DNA of 64,000 nt from Leishmania donovani (taxonomy: Eukaryota; Euglenozoa; Kinetoplastea; Trypanosomatida; Trypanosomatidae). The DNA is taken from positions 1,498,223 through 1,562,222 of the forward strand of contig NC_018262.1 of assembly GCF_000227135.1 (NCBI RefSeq), read 5' to 3'. This document shows, in pieces, positions 1-9,431 of this stretch (positions are counted from its first letter, which is position 1; each line of letters starts with the position of its first letter). Both the position numbers and the translations under genes were made by a program. The notes under the pieces were generated by a model. The model ran no database searches. It had not been told where the DNA came from and saw nothing but the letters and a program-made list of their open reading frames with translations.

Positions 1-289
1 CCTCCACTCTCCCTCCCTCTCCACGCGTGCCTCGGCACAGGGCAGCCCTCCATCACCAGAACCCTCTGCGCAGCCGCGAACGTGAAAGTCGCAGAATAAA
101 GAAGAGCGGCGGATTCGAAGCAGCGAAGTAAGCGGGAAAGAGAACAAGGGAGAGAGAGGAGGGAAAAGGAGAAACAGTGTCTGCAAGAAAACCGGTCACA
201 TGCGTGCGCGCAAGCCACCGTCCCTCTGGATCCCTTTTGACTCTTCCATCTTCCTTCACTGCCTTTCCATCGCTTATTTCGCCAGTGCT

Positions 290-845
290 ACACATGGTGA
301 CACCCCCTGTTCTCCGGCACCTTGTGCAAGGGCCGAAAGAAAGATGAGAAGACGAATAGATCCCCAGGTTCACTCCGCATTGCTTGGCCTCGAGGAGCAG
401 CTCCTGCTTCGTGAGCCTCATCTTGTCGCTGCCGCTGCCGCGGTCTAGCTCCAGATAGTGGCTTGCCGGCTTCTGCGGGCGCGCCTTGTGGGTACCGAGC
501 ACGGCGGAGCGTATGGCGTCGAGCAGAAGCCACGCCGCGAGACTCGGGGGTATTCATGCAGGAGATCACTGGCAGAGCGTCATGCGAAATGAGGCACATC
601 CCCTGCAGCCCTGGGCCTCTGTGAGCTTCTTTCCGAAGTCCTTTGGCAGGATGGAAGCAGCGGCTCTAGCGAAGGTGGACCAGTCCTTTCGGTGGTTCCC
701 CCCCCCGCCTTTCTCTCGATGATCGGCAGCTCGTACCCCTGGCCCTTCGCTGTAGAAAAATGTAGCTTCAGATCTTTTCATCAACCGACACGTCCGGCAA
801 GGGGGTCGCGCCCCTCAGTCTGGCCACCACAGCATAGTTTGCATC
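290..845 (-). pseudogene. possible decayed coding remnant, unknown family
   Basis: On the minus strand, protein-like stretches run in changing frames. One frame reads LPDVSVDEKI near 800, another KDWSTFARAAASILPKDF near 640-700, and a further frame KMRLTKQELLLEAKQ near 370-430. These look like ordinary soluble protein broken by frameshifts and stops, unlike the Arg/Pro/Ser-rich translations of surrounding DNA. I do not recognise the family; a mobile-element protein or a lost cellular gene are both possible. Identification would need a translated search. Confidence 0.25.
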
Positions 846-980
846 TCCTGTAGTGGATGTTGTCGTCCTAGGAGTTCACACCTTCAGTGACGACGGTGAG
901 CGAAACCCGCGTCACCTCATCGGAGCCACCGTCAACACCTCTACGAGCTTTGGCTTCACCACCACCACCGTCGCATCCAT

Positions 981-1773
981 GTGGCTGCTCGCTTAGGAGG
1001 CGTCATCATCGATGAATAAAGTATTTGCCCTCTTGTATAGGTGGCCCACAATGTAAAGACCAATCCGTTGTGACGCGCACGAACGTTTTCGCGCACAAAA
1101 GCAGCCAGAAAGCCTGGCTGAGATGCCGTAAAAAATGTTCTTGACTGCCTTTCTCGAATGCTGTACAGACACATGACCAAAATTACCCATTGACCGGGCA
1201 CCACTGTCTCACATGATGAAGCAACACGTAGAGAACTTAGAACACGCCCATTCTGCCACACAACACAAGTCGAGCTCCACTCGACCCCGGGCTGCCGCAG
1301 GCCCCACACCTCGTTGCTCGAAGCAGCNNNNNNNNNNNNNNNNNNNNNNNNNNNNNNNNNNNNNNNNNNNNNNNNNNNNNNNNNNNNNNNNNNNNNNNNN
1401 NNNNNNNNNNNNNNNNNNNNNNNNNNGTGGCTGCTCGCTTAGGAGGCGTCATCATCGATGAATAAAGTATTTGCCCTCTTGTATAGGTGGCCCACAATGT
1501 AAAGACCAATCCGTTGTGACGCGCACGAACGTTTTCGCGCACAAAAGCAGCCAGAAAGCCTGGCTGAGATGCCGTAAAAAATGTTCTTGACTGCCTTTCT
1601 CGAATGCTGTACAGACACATGACCAAAATTACCCATTGACCGGGCACCACTGTCTCACATGATGAAGCAACACGTAGAGAACTTAGAACACGCCCATTCT
1701 GCCACACAACACAAGTCGAGCTCCACTCGACCCCGGGCTGCCGCAGGCCCCACACCTCGTTGCTCGAAGCAGC
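981..1773. repeat. 347-base duplicate flanking a gap (assembly artefact)
   Basis: Bases 981-1327 and 1427-1773 read as the same 347-base sequence, separated only by 99 N. The left copy ends exactly at the gap and the right copy starts exactly after it. This is what two overlapping but unmerged contig ends look like. True genomic sequence probably contains this segment once. Confidence 0.85.
1328..1426. other. assembly gap (99 N)
   Basis: A run of 99 N. Two other gaps in the window have the same length, so this is a placeholder size and not a measured distance. Flanks are duplicated, so the real gap is probably negative (an overlap). Confidence 0.97.
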
Positions 1774-2293
1774 GCTACACACGCGCGTCACAGCAATGCG
1801 CCGACTCAGTCACATGAGCACGGCCGCGGCCTCGAACTCTGCCCACCACCCGCCTCGCAGGTCGCCCCGACGCCACGCCACGTCGTGGGCGCTGGACCCT
1901 GTCGCCACCATCAGTGGCGCCGCGTTGGCAGGGATAGGGCAGTGGGGGTGGTTCGGCATCCATGCAGAGTGGGGGCGCTCGGACCCAGATCACACACGGG
2001 GAGGTACAGCCCGTCACTGAAAACACAAAACATTGAATGTAGCACATTGGTTTCGATTTCACAGTGCCATTCTGCCGCGAGCAAGTGACAAAAATAGACG
2101 CATACAACCACAGCTCACCCGTCTCTGTAGGGGGGGGTTACGGCTGCATCCTGGGCGTCCCACGGACATGGGTGAGCTGCATGGCCTGATCCAACGCGGG
2201 TCGCGCCCATGCTCCTGCTCGAGGGCGGAGGCGGTGGCGTCTGTCGTGCGGGTAATAGGGGAGTGGTCAAGGTGACATGCCGGATGAGCTCGA

Positions 2294-2918
2294 GGAGGAC
2301 GTTGGCCAGCCTCAGGTCAGGGCCCTCGGTGGCCCTGCGCACCCCCTGCCTGCGTGCCATGCTTCGCCCTCGGTCGCTTCACGCCGCGGCATCCCATAAT
2401 ATGGAGACCCTCCGCATGGGGAGTCGGGAGGGCCCGGATGGCGCAGCTCGGGCTGCTCTCGTGATGCTTCCGGCATCTGTGTCTCATCAGTGCAGCCCTG
2501 GACAGATGCCGAAGATGCCGCATGCTATGCACACATGCGCTGTGGGGCTCACTGCTNNNNNNNNNNNNNNNNNNNNNNNNNNNNNNNNNNNNNNNNNNNN
2601 NNNNNNNNNNNNNNNNNNNNNNNNNNNNNNNNNNNNNNNNNNNNNNNNNNNNNNNGGAGGACGTTGGCCAGCCTCAGGTCAGGGCCCTCGGTGGCCCTGC
2701 GCACCCCCTGCCTGCGTGCCATGCTTCGCCCTCGGTCGCTTCACGCCGCGGCATCCCATAATATGGAGACCCTCCGCATGGGGAGTCGGGAGGGCCCGGA
2801 TGGCGCAGCTCGGGCTGCTCTCGTGATGCTTCCGGCATCTGTGTCTCATCAGTGCAGCCCTGGACAGATGCCGAAGATGCCGCATGCTATGCACACATGC
2901 GCTGTGGGGCTCACTGCT
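2294..2918. repeat. 263-base duplicate flanking a gap (assembly artefact)
   Basis: Bases 2294-2556 and 2656-2918 match over 263 bases and abut the N run on either side, as at the first gap. This again points to an unmerged contig overlap and not to a biological tandem repeat. Confidence 0.85.
2557..2655. other. assembly gap (99 N)
   Basis: A run of 99 N with duplicated flanks; a placeholder length. Confidence 0.97.
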
Positions 2919-2961
2919 ATGGGATTTCTTCGCGCCCCTTCCGTCCATCACTCTTGCTCTC

Positions 2962-3425
2962 TCACCTCTGCACTCTTTCTTTCGATGTGACGCCCTCATG
3001 GCCAGCACCGGCGGGGGTGGAGGCTCCGGCGGGGGCGGGGGGCGCCGCAACACCAGCGGAGCAGCGGGCAGCACGCCATCCGCGCTCCGCCTCGTCGCTG
3101 CCAGGCACCCGCCGCTGCAGCGATCCCCAGTGCATGGACGGGGTGCCCGCGCGGACCTGTGCGAGGATGGCCGCCCGTCGTACCGTGAGCTCAGCATCCC
3201 TGCTCCTCTGGTGTGGGACGGCTGCCGCCAAGCACCTCTTGTCTCAGCGTGCCGCATCGTGTATCGCGGTTTCGGGCGATGTCGGCCTGGCGTCTGAGGC
3301 CGGCGACCAGGCGCGTGATCCACGCAGTCGGCGCCGGCTCCTCTGCCACTGCCGATCCGGCAAGCCTGCCAACCTCGCCGTGGTGCGCCCATCCGCAATG
3401 GCCACAGGCAGACTGAAATGAGAGG
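2962..3425 (-). mobile_element. candidate degenerate non-LTR retroposon remnant (DIRE/SIDER-like)
   Basis: Read on the minus strand, 3425-3232 gives a frame with AWITRLVAGLRRQAD, and after a frameshift 3231-2962 gives LTVRRAAILAQVRAG followed by LQRRVPG. The second motif resembles the conserved end of the RNase H region of ingi/L1Tc-type retroposons (an RR-x-LAQ-R-G pattern followed by a Cys-rich finger, here apparently lost). Leishmania genomes carry many degenerate relatives, called DIREs and SIDERs. No intact reverse transcriptase is visible. The match is by eye and could be coincidental in GC-rich DNA. A simple overlap with ordinary 3' UTR sequence is the alternative. Confidence 0.35.
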
Positions 3426-3804
3426 CGCACGCGACGGGCCGGCAGCGCCAGCACTTGTGCCCAGATACGTCCGCCGCATGCCCTCCCCCACCGCTGCGGG
3501 GCCCGTGCCGGGTGNNNNNNNNNNNNNNNNNNNNNNNNNNNNNNNNNNNNNNNNNNNNNNNNNNNNNNNNNNNNNNNNNNNNNNNNNNNNNNNNNNNNNN
3601 NNNNNNNNNNNNNNNNNNNNNNNNNNNNNNNNNNNNNNNNNNCGATCCGGCAAGCCTGCCAACCTCGCCGTGGTGCGCCCATCCGCAATGGCCACAGGCA
3701 GACTGAAATGAGAGGCGCACGCGACGGGCCGGCAGCGCCAGCACTTGTGCCCAGATACGTCCGCCGCATGCCCTCCCCCACCGCTCGCGGGCGCCAGGTG
3801 TTTG
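3353..3804. repeat. duplicate flanking the third gap (assembly artefact)
   Basis: Bases 3353 to about 3495 are repeated from 3643 to about 3785. The last 15-20 bases before the gap diverge from the right-hand copy by small insertions or deletions, as expected at a low-quality contig end. The right copy continues into unique sequence. Confidence 0.8.
3515..3642. other. assembly gap (128 N)
   Basis: A run of 128 N, the only gap in the window not of the 99-base placeholder length. Flanks are duplicated. Confidence 0.95.
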
Positions 3805-4204
3805 CCCTCGGGCCCATCGCGCGGGGGCGAGGACGGAGGGTTCCAGCCCGGTTGAGCCGCCGTTTCCCGCCGCACACCCCGGCGGCGCGAGTTGGTGTCT
3901 GTTCCCATAACCTGAGGAGTGGGTGCAACGCCGCTTGATGTCTGATCGAGAACTTCCCGTGCCACCAGCGTCACTCTCAGGTGTGTAGCCCGGCATGAAG
4001 TGCATCCGCCGGGTAGGGTCGTCGCAGCAAAGCCAGGCCGTAGCCGCTGCAACCTCGTCCTGGAGAGCAGGGGGGACGAGAGAGAATGAAGCCACGTAGG
4101 GTCAAGAGATTTTTGCAGAGTCAGCAAGTAGCGGGGCAGCTGGCGGGCGCACACCTCCACGCTCCCACCGAAGCGTTGGGGCAATGGTGCTGCGCAAAGC
4201 TTCG

Positions 4205-4981
4205 CTACAGACGGCTCGCAGCACGCTGTGCGATGTGCTTCTGGATGCTGCCTCGGAGCCTCTCCATGCTGCCCTTGCGGTCATTCGACTTGAAGGCAGC
4301 GCGGCCAGGCACAATGGCGTTCGCGCCGGCAGCAGCAACGAGGTCAATCGTGTCCAATGTGATGGAGCCGTCCACCTGGATCAGGAGGTGAGGATAGCGC
4401 TGGCGCAGCTGGCGCACCTTCTCCACCGTCTCGATCTGGAACCGCTGCCCGGCAAGCCCGATCTGCACACACATGACAAGGGCCATGTCGACCTCGCCAG
4501 CATCGATGATGGGGAACAGCACTTCCGCCGGCGTGTTGGGGGCAAGAGCGATTCCAGCGACCATGCCGGCCTCGCGTACCTTGCGGCAGACGGCGACAGG
4601 GTTCTCGGTGGCCTCGTAATGGAACACGAACGTCGAAGTGCCAGCCTTCGCAAAGGAGTCGACCCAGCGGATGGGGTCGCGAACAATCAGATGGCAGTCC
4701 AGGAACGTGTTCGGCAGATGCATGCGCAGGTCCGAAACTGTAGCAGGGGAGAAGCTGAAGTTCGGCGCCAAGTGGCCGTCCACAATGTCCACGTGAAGCC
4801 AATCGGCGCTGCCACCCTTATCAGACAGCACGTCCAGCGACTCCTGCAGCAGCTTTGTCTGGTCCGCCACCATCAGCGATGGCGAAATGATGGAGACAAT
4901 GGGCTGCTTCTTATTGCGGCCATTTGGGTAGGTGGACTTGTCCAGGTGGTTGAACTTGGCGGTCATGGCGGAAGCCTCCAA
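4205..4981 (-). CDS. ribulose-5-phosphate 3-epimerase, glycosomal (PTS1)
   Basis: This 258-residue protein interconverts ribulose 5-phosphate and xylulose 5-phosphate in the pentose phosphate pathway. The family's metal and catalytic positions are visible: His63 and Asp65 in WLHVDIVDG, His97 in DCHL, and Asp204 in QVDG. The last three residues are SRL, a type 1 peroxisomal targeting signal, so the enzyme is expected inside glycosomes. Phosphate-loop motifs differ from the usual family: the PGFGGQ loop reads IGLAGQ (174-179), DGG reads DGS, and the last loop reads PGR where GS is usual. A start five codons in (Met6, at 4966) is also possible. It lies directly downstream of GIM5 and PEX11 in the same transcription unit. 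The family call is strong; how far the loop changes affect activity is unknown. Confidence 0.9.
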   Translation of the reverse strand: MEASAMTAKFNHLDKSTYPNGRNKKQPIVSIISPSLMVADQTKLLQESLDVLSDKGGSADWLHVDIVDGHLAPNFSFSPATVSDLRMHLPNTFLDCHLIVRDPIRWVDSFAKAGTSTFVFHYEATENPVAVCRKVREAGMVAGIALAPNTPAEVLFPIIDAGEVDMALVMCVQIGLAGQRFQIETVEKVRQLRQRYPHLLIQVDGSITLDTIDLVAAAGANAIVPGRAAFKSNDRKGSMERLRGSIQKHIAQRAASRL

Positions 4982-7900
4982 GTACTGGGCTGCGGGGTGC
5001 GAGCAAGAAAAATTTGTGAAGAGAAAATGGACACAGGAACGAGACGCGGGCCGTTGGTGGCTTTAGGGGGAGGGAGGCTGATAAAGCGCGGGCTGACACC
5101 GAATGAAAGGAGGTGGCGAAGCGCCTGCAACAAAAAAGTGTGTGGGAGGGGGAGTGTGGGAAGCCACAAAAAAAAAAGCAACTACTGAGGAAGAAAACCC
5201 TACGAAAAATGCATACGAGACCGGCACAAAGCAGTTTGATGTCGTTAGTCTATTTACGCCACACCCCGGTCTGGACAACTTATCTCCTCTTTACTGCTTT
5301 TCGGGTTTAGAGGAGGGGGGGGGGGTGCGGGGGCGGCAAAGAGAAACCGAGAATGATTAAAGAAAAAAAGTACGAGGAGAAAGAGAGATATAAACCCACA
5401 AATGCACACAATGAGTCGAGGAGGGATGCAAAAAAAAAAAGGAAAGAGCACGGATTGCACTGGAAGCACTTTCACCAGAGGAGCACCAACGTTCTTTTTT
5501 TCCTACTTTTGGCTGTTGTTGTTGGACCCCCTCAGTGAGAGTGAAATACAGAAATGAAACAAGAACAGCAAAACAAAAAAAAAACGAAAACAGATGATAA
5601 GCACCTAGAAAGAGGTGAAGGAAACTTTTTGTTCGTGCAAGAAGGAAGCGCGAAAGAGGGAAAGGATCAGAAGCAACAGAATACGGCAGTTGCGTCTTTT
5701 TGTTGTGGTTCTTCACCAACCCTCCTTGGTGAAAAAAGGGGGGCAAACGAAGAACTGTTCGGCAAGCCAAACAATCTGTTTTCTTTTGTGTGTGTGTCGG
5801 TGTACCACAAATAGGTCTCACCACTTTGAGCTCTCTGTTTCTTTCCTTACTGGAAGTGAAACACCGCGAGGCTGGAGTTGCAGAGGGGGCTAAACGGCAG
5901 TCTCAGGGAAAGGGGGAGGGGGCCGTGAGAGAGACGATGCAGATTCTGCTTTATTCTTTTGAGTTTTCGTGAAGCGGAGAGGACCAGATTTCTCTTTTTG
6001 TTTTTTTTTTCGGCTGGCCGAATCTCGCTTTATGCTTTTGCCCTGCTAGGTGTTGGTTGTTGCTTTTCGCTCGTGTTCGACACTGCGTGCAGGAGCGTGA
6101 GTGCTGGAGGGAGATGGAAGTTGCTGTGATGGGCTGGTGAGACAGGAGGCCCGTGTCTTCGGGTGAAAAGTGGAAATGGGGATTTGGCGGAGGCCCGAAA
6201 AAAACATTTACATGAATCAGTAAGGAATCTCAATCGGCAGTTTTACAGCGTGCAAAGAGAAAGCAAAACCAACTAAGATGCACAAGTGAAGGAGTTGTTT
6301 TTCTTTTTGTTTAGAAGGGGGCAGGCAGGATGTGCTTTTCTGATGATGCGTCGGTGAGAGACGGTCCATGGCGAAGAAGCGGAGAGGATGAGGAGTCCAG
6401 AAAAGGAAGCAAAGGTGAAAAAGTCCGAGGCAATCAATCATAGGCAGCACATGCCAAAACGAAAAAAGAGTACAAAGCAGACACGACCACGACGCCCCAC
6501 AGACCAAATATAAAGTGCCCCGTGGAAGGGAGCACAGCGGTGCCTTCATGTCGGGGAAATCACTTAACAGCCAATAAAAAAAAAACGGCCATGATCGAGC
6601 ACGTCGAATGTCGGCCGACGCTAATGAGGCCCGGTACGCCACTTGCCGCCCCCTTGCTGTGGCCTGCTTCGTTTCTTTTGTGTGTGTGTGTCGTATGCGA
6701 GATGAACGGAGAAAATAGACCTCACGTACGAGCTGCGGTCTCGGCTCAGTTGAGCTCAGCAGCAGCGTATTTTTTTCTTTTTCGCACGTGGAAAAGTTCG
6801 CTGGCCAGAGAGGCAAAGACAGAGAGAGAGGAAGGCAATAAAAAATGGAATAAGGAAGCACAAAAAGAAGTGGCACGCATCGGAACAAGAGAGTCCTAAA
6901 GTTCGGCAGCCGTGGCGTGCCGTCTCTCACCTTTTTTTTTTTCGTTTCTTGCTTCACCCGGTGATGCACCGGTGCACAGTTGCATTCACAGAGACACGCA
7001 TAAACTCCTTCGTATATAAAACTGTAGCATGGCAACGTCAACCTAAAGAAGGCGAAGTGGAAAGGGGGGAGGGTAGCATCACTACCTACCAAAAGAGAAA
7101 CAGCTAGAGCCGCACAGAAGGGGGAGCCTATGTGTATGTCTGTGTGCGTGTGTCTGTGTATGTGTGTCTTCTGTGAAACAAGCGAGAAAGTCCGCGACTA
7201 TCGTGAAGCAGAATTTTTAAAAGGGGGGGGGGGGCAAACGAGCATAAGACACGCTTACTGTTGTCTGAAAGGCGACCACCTCTCTACGGGATCATACGTT
7301 TCCTGTTAGACTTCTTCATTATTGCTTCCGTTGCCGTGTTTTGCACCATTTACGGCCACCACCACTGTCTGCCTTGAACACTTCACGCAACGTTTCGTGT
7401 GAAGAACGCTTGCATCCTTCCTTTGCCTTCTCTCACAGTCGCGTTCCTTCGGGCCGCAAATGCGGCGTGAGAGATAAGGGAAGACTCGATGAATAACGTA
7501 GGAGGGGGTGGGTGCATCCAAATTTTGTGCTTTCCCCCACCTCGTCGTCCTATCCTCATCGCCCTTCCACTCGTGTATGTATGCCTGTGTATACATGCGC
7601 GTTGAGCGAAGGTGCTTGGTTTACCCTTCTTGCATGCATATGCTTCCGTGCGCGGAACGCGACCGGCTCTTCCCTTCCCTCCCCAATAAGAATTATCGAG
7701 CAGAGGTGTTAACACTCGTCATCTTTTTTTAGCGAACGTTTTTTCATGTTTTGGGACTTCTCAATCTTTTTTTTTACAGCCTTTCATCTGTTGTGCGTGG
7801 TGGTGTGACCTGCCATGAAGAAGAGAGGGGTTGGATGAGCAGAGCGTGCTCAACACAGTAAGCAGAAGAAGATGCACACGCCGACACACACACACACACA

Positions 7901-8669
7901 CACACTGAACCGCACCGTAGAAAGAGTAAAACAAAAGAAAGGGAAAAAAGAAAGGAAAGCACACAAGCCAGGGATTGTCATTGACTTCCTGCAGCCTCTG
8001 ACCACCGCCCTTAAATCGCGCATTTATCGTCTGCTTTTTTTTCGTTTTGCTGGAGGAAGTGAGTAGCGGTGAAAGAAGGCCAACGAAAGCATAGGCGCCG
8101 TGAAGAAACACAGATCAGAAAGAGGCATTACTGGTCGCCAGTGAGGAAGAGGAGATGTACAGGGCTGTGGCGCCTTGTCTCACGGCCGCAGAGCACCTTC
8201 TCGCCCGGTGGTCGCAGGCGATAGAGCAGCGCGTATTTGCCTACGTGATTCAGGCTGCGCTCGCACACAAATACACATCAGGCGTACGAGCGTTACCGTT
8301 CGCAACTGTCTGCATTCGCAGATCTCCCACGGCAGAGCCCCGAGAAGACACCCATAAGAAACGAGGTGGAGACAACGGGTGTGCTTGTTGCACGGGGAGG
8401 GAAGAGCTGTTGAGGAGCCGCGCGCACGCTGCTCTCCTGACCTCTGCATGACTCAATGGATAGCGCGAGGTCGGACTCCTTTCAGCCGACGTGTGCTGAC
8501 TCTCGTTGCTCGCTCACGCAGATGTGCCGGTCACAGGAAGGAAAAAAAAGGCGCCACAAAGGCGGCACCTCCGTGCTACACCCATTCATTTCCCCCTCTC
8601 TTCCAGCGTCCTTCACCCTCCTTTTACTCCTGTATTCTCCCGTGTACGCTTCTGAGAAGGCATGCACGC
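4982..8669. other. long intergenic/UTR stretch
   Basis: No supportable gene in 3.7 kb. It must contain the 3' UTR of the GIM5 gene and the 5' UTR of the epimerase. It holds homopolymer G runs (11 G near 5315, 12 G near 7223), many A/T runs and a CA repeat at 7884-7905. Frames over 200 codons here are rich in Phe, Leu, Ser and His from pyrimidine tracts and look spurious. Confidence 0.5.
7884..7905. repeat. (AC)11 microsatellite
   Basis: Uninterrupted AC dinucleotide repeat of 22 bases in the intergenic DNA downstream of GIM5. Confidence 0.95.
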
Positions 8670-9431
8670 TTATAAAACGCTCATCATGAAGCCAGGGACA
8701 GAAGCCGCGAGGCCGAGCATACCCTGCGGGGTGCTGGATACCACGAATAGCGGCGGGGCAAGGGAGGTGATGATGTCCACCGCTTTGCCCGACCGGAGGG
8801 CAGCACTGAGGTACTTGGGGCCCGCCGGCGCGGAGCTCTTGAGAAGGGTGTAGCAGAACATGCTCTGAAGCACGCCGTCCGCCACGTTAAGCACCTTGCG
8901 GCGGTGGTCCTTTGCCTTCTCCTCGTTCTGACTGTCCTTGACGGCGTCGTACTTGCTGCTCTTCAGTAGAAGATAGTTCATGACGAGACGCGCGATGTTT
9001 GACCAGAAAAGAAAGACAAAACGAATGCGGTTGAAGTGCCTGCCGAAGACGGGGTCGAGCATATTGCACTTGGACGCCAGTACGAGCTCCTCGCCAATGA
9101 GGAAGACGGTAAAGAAGGCGGTGGAAATGGTCTTGCAGATGCCCACGAGTGGGTTGGGATGGCTTGCGATGACGCTCTTGATGCCGCTGGGAGTGAGGGC
9201 CGGGGCAACGACGAGCCACTGCGAGAAGCGGGTGACGGTGCGGTAGTGCGCGGCGCCGTGGAGGATCGTGTCAAAGTGCGCGGACAGCTCCGGGCAACCG
9301 GCGGCGGCGGCGGGGGCCACCAGGGCCATCGCACCGAACTGCACGACCGACATGACACGGTCGCGGTTTGACGCATTGCCAACGTAGTCGTTGAAGGCTG
9401 TGACCCGCTGCGTGAGGGAGACGTTGGGCAT
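8670..9431 (-). CDS. GIM5: glycosomal membrane protein GIM5 (PEX11 family)
   Basis: A 253-residue protein of the PEX11-related GIM5 family, abundant in the glycosomal membrane and involved in glycosome membrane properties and proliferation. Near the N-terminus it carries NRDRVMSVVQF (22-32), which lines up with NTGDRDKVMAIVQF in the PEX11 protein encoded next door. Hydrophobic segments near residues 102-116 and 136-156, and a hydrophobic C-terminus (about 222-253), fit membrane insertion. I chose Met at 9431 because the 23 codons upstream in the same frame are His/Pro/Arg-rich and unlike protein. Whether this copy corresponds to GIM5A or GIM5B of T. brucei cannot be decided here. Transcribed after PEX11 and before the glycosomal epimerase. 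Confidence 0.85.
   Translation of the reverse strand: MPNVSLTQRVTAFNDYVGNASNRDRVMSVVQFGAMALVAPAAAAGCPELSAHFDTILHGAAHYRTVTRFSQWLVVAPALTPSGIKSVIASHPNPLVGICKTISTAFFTVFLIGEELVLASKCNMLDPVFGRHFNRIRFVFLFWSNIARLVMNYLLLKSSKYDAVKDSQNEEKAKDHRRKVLNVADGVLQSMFCYTLLKSSAPAGPKYLSAALRSGKAVDIITSLAPPLFVVSSTPQGMLGLAASVPGFMMSVL

Larger units (their letters stand above)
1..4204. other. gene-poor, gap-ridden left end
   Basis: No intact gene is supportable here. The stretch is GC-rich in its second half and long frames stay open on both strands, which is expected from composition and is not evidence of coding. It contains three N runs with repeated flanks, a decayed coding remnant near 290-845 and a retroposon-like remnant near 2962-3425. 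On the minus-strand transcription unit this DNA lies downstream of the epimerase gene, so part of it must be that gene's 3' UTR. Confidence 0.6.

Noticed and set aside
981..2918. Tandem repeats of 347 and 263 bases
   Set aside because: Each copy abuts an N run exactly, as unmerged contig ends do.
2679..4184. 501-codon minus-strand open frame through a gap
   Set aside because: GC-rich spurious frame that includes N and a false duplicate; no family motifs.
4184..5188. 334-codon plus-strand open frame
   Set aside because: Antisense shadow of the epimerase, with a high-Asp/His/Val composition typical of such shadows.
6217..7092. 291-codon minus-strand open frame
   Set aside because: Phe/Leu/Ser/Cys-rich, typical of pyrimidine tracts in UTR.
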